A DNA stretch of 64,000 nt, taken from the NCBI GenBank assembly GCA_021325495.1, contig JAJPGZ010000007.1, positions 1 through 64,000 on the forward strand, given 5' to 3'. Positions 35,132-44,429 of the stretch are shown here, piece after piece (position 1 is the stretch's first letter; each line of letters starts with the position of its first letter). The notes under the pieces were generated by a model that saw only the letters and a list, made by a program, of their open reading frames with translations, was not told the origin of the DNA and made no database searches. The position numbers were made by a program, and so were the translations under genes. This DNA is from Spartobacteria bacterium (GTDB lineage Bacteria > Verrucomicrobiota > Verrucomicrobiia > Chthoniobacterales > UBA10450).

Positions 35132-37135
35132 CTAACTTCCGTTCGGCTCCGCCGGCAACATGACGCTGACCTGCGTGCCCTGCGGTCCGGAATCGACATC
35201 GACGCGCCCTTTGTGATCGAAAACCGTGCGCTTCACAATCGACAGTCCAAGTCCCATACCGCGTGCTTTCGTCGTCGCGAATGGCGAAAAGATTTTATCC
35301 CTCAATTCCGGCGCGATCCCTTTCCCATTGTCGCGCACCGTAACAACGACGGCGGCGTCGCGCTTGCCTTCGTGCAGCGGTCGCGCCGAGAGAGTGATGC
35401 GCGGTTTGGATTGCTTGGATACGGCCTCGGCGGCATTGGCGAGCAAATGCGCGAACGCTTCCGCGAGTGCATCTTCGTCGCCCAGCACAGAAGGCAAATC
35501 GTCCGGCAATTGCGTTTGCAGCGCGACGCCGCCGTTTAATCCGAAACGCGACCGCGCAATGTCCACCGCCTTTTCCATCGGCGCACGGACATCGATCGAC
35601 TTCAGCTCGAGCTGCGGCGGATGCGCGAACTCATGAATTTGTTTAATGATGTTGTCGAGCCGATCGATCTCCTGGACCACGATCTGATTAAATTCTTTTC
35701 GGAAATCGGCGTCTTCGAATCGCTCCGGCAGAAGTTGCGCGAAAGTTTTGATGGCGACGAGCGGATTGCGAATTTCGTGCGACATGCTTTCGGCGAGATC
35801 GGCCCAGAAGGCCGCGCGATCGACCACTTCCTGTTTTTGTCGCATCTGTTCCTCCGCACTCAGATCGTGAATGACGGCGACGGCGCCGAGCGGTGTTTGT
35901 CGATCTAACAAGCGACGCGTTTCCGCCGCGAGCGAACGCTTCGTTTTCTTCTCCACCCAATGGCGCGTCGATCCCGCGCGGTCGGCTTCGAGCGCTTCGC
36001 GCAGGGCATTGGCGATTTCGTGGCCGGCCGCTTCCGCCGGTTTATTCAACGCTTTCGCCGCCGGAACGCCTAACAACTGCTCGGCCATGGGATTGAACCA
36101 GCGAATGATTCCCCCTTCGTCGATGGCGACGATTCCCGGCGGGATCGATTTCAATAGCGTTTCGGCGAGGGTCTTTTGCAGCGTCGTCTCCTCCTGCAAC
36201 AACGCGTTTTCTAAAACGGTGGAGACGTGCTCGGCCAGGGCCATGAAGTGCGTAAGATCGACATCGTCAAAGCGCCGGCCGGTGAGACGATGTCCGAAAA
36301 AAATCCAGCCGATGAAGCGACTTTGGGCGTAAAGCGGGACAATTGCTTCCGCCCCGAATGTCTCGAGCGCGCGCCGCAGAATCGTGCGTTCGTTGCGCTC
36401 GGCCTCGGCCACGGTCGCGCGACTGATGAGGTGACCATGGCGTTCGAACCAGCGGACTAACGAATCGCGTTCGCCAAATTCAAGTTGGTCCGTTTCCGGG
36501 AGGCAACGCAGACCGGCGCGAAGTTGATAGCGTTCGCCCTGGCGCATTTTCGAAAACAATCCGACGCGCGTAACTCCGGTCGCGTCCGCAATGCTTTCGA
36601 CAATGGTGGCGAGGAGCGCGTCGATGTTATCGAAGCGGCGAAACATTTTCGGGAAGCGCATCAACGGAAACGAAGATGGAACATGTCGATCTTGCGCGAG
36701 CTCGTTAGGCTGGCGCGATTCAACGCGCCACGGCGGAGAGGATTCCTCGCGCAGGTCGCGGTTCTCCTGCAAGATGCGCATGTGATCTAGTGCGCGCTCC
36801 ACCAGCGCTTGCAAACGGCGCCGTTCGATTTGCAAATCTTCCGCTCCATAAATTCCTGCTTCCTCGGCGTCGCGCATCGGTTCGGAACGGGTCAGGCCGA
36901 GGGCGATGACCAGAACATCGGGCCATTCAGTCTGGACCTGAGCGATGAGCTCGCGACTTTCGCGCGCGCGAAGATCGACAAAGAGCAGCGCCGGGGTTGC
37001 TTGTTGCAAGACAGCGTTAAGACGATCGGCATCGGAGACATGGCGGTTCTCGGCGAGACTGCGCGTGTAAGCTTTAATGCGCCGCGCAAGATCGACATCT
37101 TGCGTGTAGACGATGCAGACGGGCGATGCGGTCAT
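35132..37135 (-). CDS. Cytoplasmic sensor histidine kinase (receiver-like, GAF, PAS)
   Basis: A 667-residue protein without membrane helices. It starts with a receiver-like region (VCIVYTQDVDLARRI...LLFVDLRARES), then a GAF domain (about 165-310), a PAS domain (LKSIPPGIVAIDEGGIIRWFNP), HisKA with phosphoacceptor in SHEIRNPLVAIKTFAQLLPE, and HATPase (DNGKGIAPELRDKIFSPFATTK, GMGLGLSIVK). The start overlaps the stop of the next kinase by 4 bases, so they are co-translated. No response regulator with an output domain is adjacent. Confidence 0.87.
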   Translation of the reverse strand: MTASPVCIVYTQDVDLARRIKAYTRSLAENRHVSDADRLNAVLQQATPALLFVDLRARESRELIAQVQTEWPDVLVIALGLTRSEPMRDAEEAGIYGAEDLQIERRRLQALVERALDHMRILQENRDLREESSPPWRVESRQPNELAQDRHVPSSFPLMRFPKMFRRFDNIDALLATIVESIADATGVTRVGLFSKMRQGERYQLRAGLRCLPETDQLEFGERDSLVRWFERHGHLISRATVAEAERNERTILRRALETFGAEAIVPLYAQSRFIGWIFFGHRLTGRRFDDVDLTHFMALAEHVSTVLENALLQEETTLQKTLAETLLKSIPPGIVAIDEGGIIRWFNPMAEQLLGVPAAKALNKPAEAAGHEIANALREALEADRAGSTRHWVEKKTKRSLAAETRRLLDRQTPLGAVAVIHDLSAEEQMRQKQEVVDRAAFWADLAESMSHEIRNPLVAIKTFAQLLPERFEDADFRKEFNQIVVQEIDRLDNIIKQIHEFAHPPQLELKSIDVRAPMEKAVDIARSRFGLNGGVALQTQLPDDLPSVLGDEDALAEAFAHLLANAAEAVSKQSKPRITLSARPLHEGKRDAAVVVTVRDNGKGIAPELRDKIFSPFATTKARGMGLGLSIVKRTVFDHKGRVDVDSGPQGTQVSVMLPAEPNGS

Positions 37136-39648
37136 GCTGCCGCCACCTCGCTGTTGAACCTAACTAGTGGCAGCAAAATATGAAACGCGGTCCCTTTGGA
37201 CAGCTCGCTTTCGACTTCGATCTGTCCGCCGTGTTCCTGGATAATACCATGCACCACCGAGAGGCCCAGGCCGGTGCCGTAATCTTTGGTGGTGAAGAAG
37301 GGATCGAACACGTGCGGGAGATCTTCGCCGCGAATGCCCTCGCCCGTATCGCGAATGCTGACGCGCAAAACTTCTTGCGGCGCGCCGTCGCCATTGGAAT
37401 GCGCAAGGGCAGCGACCCAATGTTCGTCCGCCGCCACTTCGGTAGTGACGCTGAGTTCGCCGCCGTTTTTCATCGCGTCCATGGCGTTGATGAAGAAGTT
37501 GAGGAAGACCTGCTCGAGTTGATCGGCATCCGCCCGGATTGTATCAACATCGGCGCCCCACGACCTAGTTAATTTGATGTCTTTTTGGTAAAGACGATGT
37601 CCGACGAGGAGAAGAGATTTCTCGAGCGTCTCGTGGACGTGCAAGGGTTTGAGATGCGGTTTGGTCGGACGCGCGAAACGGAGGAGCTGATTGACGAGCG
37701 AGTCGATGCGATCGATCTCGTGTCCGATTAAATTCGAAAACGTTTCGCGAAAATCTGAGTCCTGATATCGCTCGGGCAAAAGTTGGGCGAAGGTTTTGAT
37801 CGAGACGAGCGGGTTTTTAATTTCATGCGCCATGCCGGCGGACAAAGTGCCGAGACTGGCGAGACGGTCGCTGCGGCGAATTTGTAGCTCGAGCCGTTTG
37901 AGCGCGGTGATATCGGTCAAGACCATGAGCGCGCCGAGTACTTGTCGATCTTCGCCATGAAAAATCGATGTGCTCGCACGCACGACGATGCCGCGATCGC
38001 CGTAGCGTAAAATCAATTCGCAATCCTGCTGGCTTTGGCCGGTGCGGATTGTTTCGCGCAACGGCCCGCGCAAAGGATCGGGCAGAAGGTCGATGGACTG
38101 CTCGAGCACATGCTGTGGTTTCAGCCCGGTGATTTCGGCCGCTTCATTATTAAATACAGTGATGCGATCATCGGTCCCCGCCGCGATGACGCCGGTAGTC
38201 AGATTTTGAAGAAGGGTTTCGTTATAAATCTTGGCGTTTTGAACTTCGGTAAACAGTTCGGCGTTATCGATCGCAACCGCGAGCTGACCGCACGAGACCT
38301 GCAAGGCTTCCTGCGCCACGCTGCTGTAAATGCGGCCCGATTTGCGCGGACCAAGGAGCATGATGCCTTTAAGATCATCACGAGAAAAAATCGGCATGGC
38401 CACGGCGATGCGAAGATGACGCATTCGACTCGCGAGCATGAGGATCTGCGTTGTTTGACGAATGCGGCGTAATTCGTCGAGGACGATGGGCTCGCGATGT
38501 TGCTGGAGATAAGCGGCAATCGGCCCGTCAGCCTTCAACCAATCTATCGGCGTGGCCCCATTCTCCGAGGTGACATAACGCGGCATGTAACCGTCGCGGC
38601 TGTGCAGCAAAATGACGACGCGTTCGGTGTCGACAGCTTCGGCGATCGTGTCCGCGAACCGGCGGAGCAAATCTTGCAAGGTTGTGACCGAAGAAAGAAT
38701 CTCCGCGGCCTTACTCACGGTCTTTCGAAAATCGAGATGATGACTGCTGATGAAAAGACGCTCGGCCAGGCGCTGCGAGATGCCGCGCGCCGGCGCCATG
38801 GCGAAGGCAATGACAATGGCGGCGGCAATGTGTGCAATGGTGTGCGAATTCTGAACCGAGGAATGCAGCGCGGTTGAGACCAACCACCACACAACTGCGT
38901 AAACGGCGAGGAGGTACGCGGCCAATAACCCGTAGGAGAGGACGCGCCGGAACACCGTGCCGACCTCCATGATTTTGCGCGTTGATATTCCGTAGGCGAC
39001 GAGGATGCAGAAGAACACCACGCGGAACGGCGCGAACCAGAGCACGATGGAAGGATCGATGTATCGCCGGAGCACAACCGAGAGCGCGACGGTGAAACCA
39101 AGGGTGGCTACGCCACCGATGAGAACAAAACCCAGCTCAGCGCGTTCACCACCGCGTGTCTGCCGGAGATCGCGCACCGCGGCGACGACGAGAGCGATTA
39201 CCGCGAGAGCTAAATAAAGCCCATATATTTTTGCGGCCGGGTCGTAGATCGGATCGGGCGGCGAGCCTGGGGAAACTCTCGCTGCTTGGAGAAAATAGGG
39301 CGTCTGACAAAAGATTACCAGGAGCACCGTTGCGACGAGCCAAGATCGACAACGGCGAAACAGAGTCTTCCAGTCCTCGTCGTGATGGCGGATCGACAAT
39401 CGCAAAATGTTGAACGCGGCTAAAATGAGCGCGGCCGCGGCCGACGCAGCGCGAATCCCGAGCGCCGCTCGGAGTGGGGTGTGCGCGGTGAATGCGAAGT
39501 AAAACCCGCAAAGCCACGCCGCGCCGCAAAACGCCAGCAACAAAAAAGCCTGGTTGACGCGTCGCTTCGGATTCGATTGAAAAACGACCCCGCCGAGAAT
39601 CAACAACGACCCCAGCGCGACAAGAATCGGGATCGTCGCCGTATTCAT
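37132..39648 (-). CDS. Membrane sensor histidine kinase (7TM, GAF, PAS)
   Basis: About 838 residues. An N-terminal block of about seven to eight membrane helices (residues 5-290) is followed by GAF (about 320-460), PAS (TTGVIAAGTDDRITVFNNEA), HisKA with AHEIKNPLVSIKTFAQLLPE and HATPase ending GTGLGLSVVHGII. The layout resembles PrsK, the PEP-CTERM-linked kinase, as well as NtrB-like kinases. The HisKA is strikingly like that of the downstream kinase, suggesting duplication or shared partners. ATGA overlaps join it to both neighbours. Confidence 0.87.
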   Translation of the reverse strand: MNTATIPILVALGSLLILGGVVFQSNPKRRVNQAFLLLAFCGAAWLCGFYFAFTAHTPLRAALGIRAASAAAALILAAFNILRLSIRHHDEDWKTLFRRCRSWLVATVLLVIFCQTPYFLQAARVSPGSPPDPIYDPAAKIYGLYLALAVIALVVAAVRDLRQTRGGERAELGFVLIGGVATLGFTVALSVVLRRYIDPSIVLWFAPFRVVFFCILVAYGISTRKIMEVGTVFRRVLSYGLLAAYLLAVYAVVWWLVSTALHSSVQNSHTIAHIAAAIVIAFAMAPARGISQRLAERLFISSHHLDFRKTVSKAAEILSSVTTLQDLLRRFADTIAEAVDTERVVILLHSRDGYMPRYVTSENGATPIDWLKADGPIAAYLQQHREPIVLDELRRIRQTTQILMLASRMRHLRIAVAMPIFSRDDLKGIMLLGPRKSGRIYSSVAQEALQVSCGQLAVAIDNAELFTEVQNAKIYNETLLQNLTTGVIAAGTDDRITVFNNEAAEITGLKPQHVLEQSIDLLPDPLRGPLRETIRTGQSQQDCELILRYGDRGIVVRASTSIFHGEDRQVLGALMVLTDITALKRLELQIRRSDRLASLGTLSAGMAHEIKNPLVSIKTFAQLLPERYQDSDFRETFSNLIGHEIDRIDSLVNQLLRFARPTKPHLKPLHVHETLEKSLLLVGHRLYQKDIKLTRSWGADVDTIRADADQLEQVFLNFFINAMDAMKNGGELSVTTEVAADEHWVAALAHSNGDGAPQEVLRVSIRDTGEGIRGEDLPHVFDPFFTTKDYGTGLGLSVVHGIIQEHGGQIEVESELSKGTAFHILLPLVRFNSEVAAA

Positions 39649-40889
39649 GCGCCATTGGCGCGCTCGACAACCATCGAGCTCGCGCTGCCGCCGAGGCCGC
39701 GCACATTCATTAGAATGCAATCAAGGCGTGTTTTGCGCGGATGTTGCGGAACGAAATCCAAATCGCACCGCGCGTCGGGTTGATCGAGATTCGTCGTCGG
39801 CACGACGACTTGATCGCGAAAGCTCAACGCGCACGCCGCGATTTGAAAAGGGCCGCCGGCCGCGAGCGGATTTCCCGTCACTCCCTTGATCGAACTAATC
39901 GGAATCGAATACGCGCGCGAACCGAAAACTTCCTTGATGTAACGCACCTCGGCCGCGTCGAGCACCGGATGTCCCGGCCCGTAGGCGGAAATATAATCGA
40001 CATCGACAGTACCGCGGCCGGCATTCGCGAGCGCGAAACTCATCGAATCCATCAGACCGGACGCCGGCAGCGCTGGGTCCCGATCTCTCTGCGCCGCATA
40101 ACCGGCGATCTCCAAATATGCCTTCGCCCCACGCGCCATTGCGCGATCGCGGTTTTCCAAGATAAACATTCCCGCGCCTTCCGAGATCACGCCCGTGTCT
40201 TTATCCGAATCGAAAGGCCGGCTCGCTTTTGCAGGGTCGCCGTTGCGAAGCGAATTAAGTCCGGTCGCGATGAAACTCGCCAATCCATGTTTGGTGATAG
40301 GAGCATCTGCCCCGCCAGCGATCGCCAATTCCGCTTCGCCGGAACGAATCAGGTTCGCCGCCACGATGACCGCGTCTAAACCCGATGGACATGCCGATGA
40401 CACCGTTGCCGCTTGCGCCATTGCGCCGATACGGTCGGCGATCGTGTTCGCCGCTGCCTGCGGCTTCGATGCCGGCAGTGCAATCGGAGAAACCCCGTCC
40501 ACTCCTTTTCGCGCGGAGTCGGTAAACACACGTTCGATGATATCGAGCGCGCTCGTGCTCACGCCCACCACCACGGGTGTCGGGCTCGGCAAAGTGTGGG
40601 GCGACACTTCTATTCCTGCGTCCTCCAGCGCCATCATCGTGGCCGCATAAGCAAATTGCGTGTGCCGCGCCATGCGTTTCGGCCGTAGCTCCGGCTCGAT
40701 GTAATCAAATGGATCGAAATCCTTCACTTCGCCCGCGATTCGACTTTTCAAATCGCTCGCGTCGAAAAGCGTGATCGGGCCGATCCCACTACGTCCCGCC
40801 AGCAATGAATCCCAAAATGCATCCAGCCCGATTCCATTGGGCGCGACGATGCCCATACCTGTGATCACAACTCGATTCCGTCTGTTCAT
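39645..40889 (-). CDS. FabF-like ketosynthase lacking both catalytic histidines
   Basis: A 414-residue protein of the beta-ketoacyl-ACP synthase II family, collinear with E. coli FabF. The nucleophile is kept (C167 in SSACPSG) and so is K335. The two histidines of the C-H-H triad are replaced: NAHGTST has become SAYGPGH (Y303) and TGH has become TGN (N340). The C-terminal GFGGTN is altered to GLGGSA. A normal decarboxylating condensation seems unlikely. It may be an acyl-binding or chain-length partner, or catalyse another acyl transfer. It is coupled by ATGA to two sensor kinases. Confidence 0.82.
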   Translation of the reverse strand: MNRRNRVVITGMGIVAPNGIGLDAFWDSLLAGRSGIGPITLFDASDLKSRIAGEVKDFDPFDYIEPELRPKRMARHTQFAYAATMMALEDAGIEVSPHTLPSPTPVVVGVSTSALDIIERVFTDSARKGVDGVSPIALPASKPQAAANTIADRIGAMAQAATVSSACPSGLDAVIVAANLIRSGEAELAIAGGADAPITKHGLASFIATGLNSLRNGDPAKASRPFDSDKDTGVISEGAGMFILENRDRAMARGAKAYLEIAGYAAQRDRDPALPASGLMDSMSFALANAGRGTVDVDYISAYGPGHPVLDAAEVRYIKEVFGSRAYSIPISSIKGVTGNPLAAGGPFQIAACALSFRDQVVVPTTNLDQPDARCDLDFVPQHPRKTRLDCILMNVRGLGGSASSMVVERANGA

Positions 40890-41228
40890 CTCATCTCCCT
40901 TTCGTCCGTCGCAGCGACAACTGTCGTATGCGCAGCCGAGATTTCGGCGGTGCCTGACTTTAGAACTGTCGCTGAATGAGAGTTGTTAGTCCAATGGACG
41001 ACCACGGGTCGATCACGGGCGCATTCTAAACGCTACATAAAATCGAGTCATTATGTTTTTACAGATTTTTTTCCGCACTCGTTAGATCGACATCTTCCTC
41101 TGCGAACTTGCAGCTTGCGTCGCGCGCCAATCCGCTTCACTTTCCGCACGATCTTTCATGCCCGGTTCGCCACGCGCAGTTCTGCTTCCCCGCGGCACGC
41201 AATTCGCTTCTCTCGGCTTCCATCTCCC
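40890..41228. promoter_or_regulatory. Divergent intergenic region between the ketosynthase and receiver-kinase genes
   Basis: These 339 bases separate divergent starts, so they should contain promoters for both units. The AT-rich part at about 41025-41075 (TACATAAAATCGAGTCATTATG) is the best candidate, but I cannot define -35/-10 boxes with confidence. A one-mismatch copy of the dispersed word (TAGATCGACA) lies at 41083. No gene seen. Confidence 0.4.
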
Positions 41229-42380
41229 ATGACGACTGTTGCCGTCGACCAACCTCGCATTCTCATCATCGATGATGAGATCGGACCGCGCGAAAGTTTG
41301 CGCATGCTCCTCAAGACGGACTACCAAGTCTTCACCGCTGATTCAGTCGAAGCCGGATTGAATCTTCTGAAGGAAAAAAATCCCGACACCATCGTCATGG
41401 ACATACGCATGCCCGGAATCACCGGCATCGAAGGTTTGCGCAAAATCCGCGAAATAGATCCCGACGTTTCGGTGATCATGCTCACCGGTTTCGGCGCGCT
41501 CGACACCGCGAAGGAAGCATTGCGCCTCGGCGCTAACGATTATCTGAGCAAACCATTCGACGCTTCTGAAATGCGCAGCGTCATCAGTCGTTATGTCGAC
41601 CGTACCCGCCTGCAACGGCAAAGCCTCAACGCCGCCGCCGAGATTAAAGAATTAAACAACCGCCTTCTCCAGGAGCTCGCGCAAAAGGAACGTCTCGCTT
41701 CGTTAGGCCAGGCGTCGGCCGAATTCGTTCACGACCTCGGAAATCCTCTCACCATCGTTTGGGGTTACGTCCAGATGCTCGCGAAACGTCTCGAAAAGTC
41801 GGAAGGCGGCGCCGACAAAGCAGGTTCACCCCTTAACGAGCTCAACATCATTGAAGAAAAAGTTCGCACCTGTCGTGAGCTTCTCACCATGTGGTCGAGT
41901 TACGGCAGCGCCGATTCCGTCCGTCACAAAACTATTTCTGTTTCGTCAATCGTCCGCGATGTCATCAGCGGCGCGGACGCCGTGGCCGAGCAAAGCGGCG
42001 TTAGTTTGAAAGCGAACATTTGCGACGATCCCTGCACCCTCTTTGGCGATCCGCTTCAGATCAAACGCGCCATGCAAAACGTGATCGTTAACGCAGTCCA
42101 GGCGTGTTCGGACAAACACGGCACCGTTACCGTCACTTGCACCCGCAAAGATTTTTATGTCGATCTTGTGGTGGAAGACAACGGCGCCGGCATCACGCCC
42201 GCGCAAATGCAAAAAATCTTCGAGCCGTACTTCACCACCAAACAAACTAAGAGCGGCACCGGTCTCGGCCTTTACATCACCAAGAAAGTTGTCGAGGACC
42301 ATCACGGCTCGATCAAAGTCGATAGCACCCCGGACGTCGGCACCACCTTCGTCATTCGTCTCCCGCTTCAGACAACCTGA
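41229..42380 (+). CDS. Receiver-histidine kinase hybrid (REC-HisKA-HATPase)
   Basis: A 383-residue soluble protein. The receiver comes first (IIDDE, phospho-Asp D58 in VMDIRMPG, Lys in LSKPF). A short coiled coil leads to HisKA with H168 in FVHDLGNPLTI, then HATPase (DNGAGITPAQMQKIFEPYFTTK, GTGLGLYITKKV). The order receiver then kinase suggests that phosphorylation of the receiver controls kinase activity. The frame is open back to 40983, but the ATG at 41229 gives a proper receiver start. Next gene 69 bases downstream. Confidence 0.88.
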   Translation: MTTVAVDQPRILIIDDEIGPRESLRMLLKTDYQVFTADSVEAGLNLLKEKNPDTIVMDIRMPGITGIEGLRKIREIDPDVSVIMLTGFGALDTAKEALRLGANDYLSKPFDASEMRSVISRYVDRTRLQRQSLNAAAEIKELNNRLLQELAQKERLASLGQASAEFVHDLGNPLTIVWGYVQMLAKRLEKSEGGADKAGSPLNELNIIEEKVRTCRELLTMWSSYGSADSVRHKTISVSSIVRDVISGADAVAEQSGVSLKANICDDPCTLFGDPLQIKRAMQNVIVNAVQACSDKHGTVTVTCTRKDFYVDLVVEDNGAGITPAQMQKIFEPYFTTKQTKSGTGLGLYITKKVVEDHHGSIKVDSTPDVGTTFVIRLPLQTT

Positions 42381-42449
42381 CGCCAACGGCGTCTTGTTGT
42401 TCGTCATTCCTAGCTTGTCACTCCGCGCGCGTTTCGTTTTGCTCAACGC

Positions 42450-44429
42450 GTGTCGTCTGCGTACGAAGTCGCGCCGGTTTTTTTAATCCGCATGGCCGGC
42501 GTGCCGTTCGATGCGGTCGAACAACTGGCCACGCCCGAGTCGCTCGCGCTCGCGCGCAATTCATCCGCCGATGTCGATCTTACGCTGAAGCGCGAGCTCG
42601 ACGCCGCCCGTCAACGCTTGCTCGAAACATCCGCCAAACTTCTTCCCCGCGTCATGATGTTCAGCAGCGGCGGCGTGCGCGATCTTCTCGCGCATTTGCT
42701 CAGCGCATCGGCCGGTCCGCTCCCGCCTCGCAACGCGAAACTCGGCGAACGCGAGCGCCATCTTCTTTTGTATTTGCAGCGCGTCGCCACCAAGAACGAC
42801 ACCTTCAGCGAATATGGTCCGAGCGGCTGGGGCAAGATCGACAATCAACTTTCCGGCGTCGCGTTGAATCCGCAGCCGGGAATCGCGAAACGCGACACCT
42901 ATTTCGAGCGCTGGGTCGCGCACGCCATCGCCGCCGCCACAAATTTGCAAGTTCCGGCGCTCGAGCCGCACGCGTTTGAGATTTTGTTGAGCGAGGTGGA
43001 CGAAAAGTGGTTGTCGATCTTGCAACCGCTTGCGGAATTGCCGGCGAAATTTGCCGCCACCGTCGATTCACAAGATCGACAATCGATTTTGGACGAAGCG
43101 AGTGAAAAACTCCGCTCGTTAGGCGCGGAAAAGCTGAGCGGCGATCGTTTCCTTTACGCCGCGACCAATCCCATCGGCGAAGAATGTTTTCGCGAATGCA
43201 ATTTCCAAATCAGCGCGCCGCTCCTTGACGAAGTCGCGACTCAAGCCGAGCCGTGGATCGATCTCTGGCGCGACACCTATGCGTTCGTCGCCTCGCGCGT
43301 GGCCGAAGCGCTCCGTCATATCATGGAAAAATCCGGCGCAAAGTCCGGCACGATGCGTTTGCCCGATTTCATGCGCGCCTGCGCGGAAGCGAAACTCCCG
43401 CTCCAAGGGCCCGGCTTGGTCGCGCCGGCGGTGATGGCGTTCCAGGAAGTGAAAGCTGCATTTCGTCAGCGTCTGCAACCACATGTCGATCTTAGCGAAT
43501 ACCGCCTAACGACCGAAGATTGCCACGTCGTCCGCAACAACTTCACCTATCCCAAATTCGACGAATACACTTATCCTTCGGCCGATCTCCAACTCGCCGC
43601 CTCCAATGCGGACGCGGTCGCGCGCGGCAATTACCGTTGGATTCTGGCCGAATTGCATCCGCCGGTGGCCTTGCTGCATCACTGCATGTATTGGGCGTGC
43701 CCGGACAAACCGACTTTGAACGACGCGCTGGCATCGACTGCGTGCGGCAAACCAAATTTCCATTTCGGATTTTTCGCGGCCGATTTTACGGCGCACACGG
43801 CGGTGCGCGTATTCGACGCCATGCCGCAGCTTACGCATTTCGTCGCGCCGCAACGCGCGAATCCAAATTGGTCGCGCATTCCGCCTAACGACTGCGAAGT
43901 CTATATCGACTCCACCACCGGCGATGTTTGCCTGCGCAAGATCGACAATCACCAACACCTCGGCTCCTTCGCGCGCGCGTGGGTGATTCCGTTAGGCTTT
44001 CATCCATTTCAATTCGCAGTCGCGCCACACACGCCGCGTTTGCTCTGCGGCAATGTCGTCGTGCAACGTCGCACCTGGACGGTAACGCAGGAGGAATTCC
44101 CGCCCGGAAAATTCAATGGCACCTCGCTTGATTTACTAACCGCAATCGAAACCTTGCGCGCACAGCGCGACTTGCCGCGCCACATTTACATTCGGCCAAC
44201 CGAGATGGCCTTGCGACGCAGCGGCGCTGAAGGACGCGACAAAGATACGAAACCGATCTATGTCGATCTTGAGAGTTATCTGTTTCTCGAAATTTTTTAT
44301 CGTTGGCTGAAGAAAGCCGGCGAACTGGAAGTCACGGAGATGTTGCCCGCGCCTAACGAACTGCTTTGGCAGGAAGCCGACGGCCGGCGCACATTCGAGC
44401 TCCGCACTCAGATCGTCCCGCGCAAATGA
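42450..44429 (+). CDS. Stand-alone LanB N-domain-like protein (lantibiotic dehydratase family)
   Basis: A 659-residue protein. The opening PVFLIRMAGVPFDAVEQL, a mid-N segment LQRVATKNDTFSEYGPSGWG (residues 109-128) and the ending LPRHIYIRPTEM...KPIYVDLESYLFLEIFYRWL...VTEMLP match the layout of the LanB glutamylation domain. The thioether/elimination domain of full LanB is absent. Small LanB proteins include tRNA-dependent peptide ligases (PEARLs), so it may add an amino acid to a peptide or protein. No precursor peptide was found. The start codon lies 69 bases after the receiver-kinase and its stop overlaps parA. Confidence 0.72.
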   Translation: MSSAYEVAPVFLIRMAGVPFDAVEQLATPESLALARNSSADVDLTLKRELDAARQRLLETSAKLLPRVMMFSSGGVRDLLAHLLSASAGPLPPRNAKLGERERHLLLYLQRVATKNDTFSEYGPSGWGKIDNQLSGVALNPQPGIAKRDTYFERWVAHAIAAATNLQVPALEPHAFEILLSEVDEKWLSILQPLAELPAKFAATVDSQDRQSILDEASEKLRSLGAEKLSGDRFLYAATNPIGEECFRECNFQISAPLLDEVATQAEPWIDLWRDTYAFVASRVAEALRHIMEKSGAKSGTMRLPDFMRACAEAKLPLQGPGLVAPAVMAFQEVKAAFRQRLQPHVDLSEYRLTTEDCHVVRNNFTYPKFDEYTYPSADLQLAASNADAVARGNYRWILAELHPPVALLHHCMYWACPDKPTLNDALASTACGKPNFHFGFFAADFTAHTAVRVFDAMPQLTHFVAPQRANPNWSRIPPNDCEVYIDSTTGDVCLRKIDNHQHLGSFARAWVIPLGFHPFQFAVAPHTPRLLCGNVVVQRRTWTVTQEEFPPGKFNGTSLDLLTAIETLRAQRDLPRHIYIRPTEMALRRSGAEGRDKDTKPIYVDLESYLFLEIFYRWLKKAGELEVTEMLPAPNELLWQEADGRRTFELRTQIVPRK

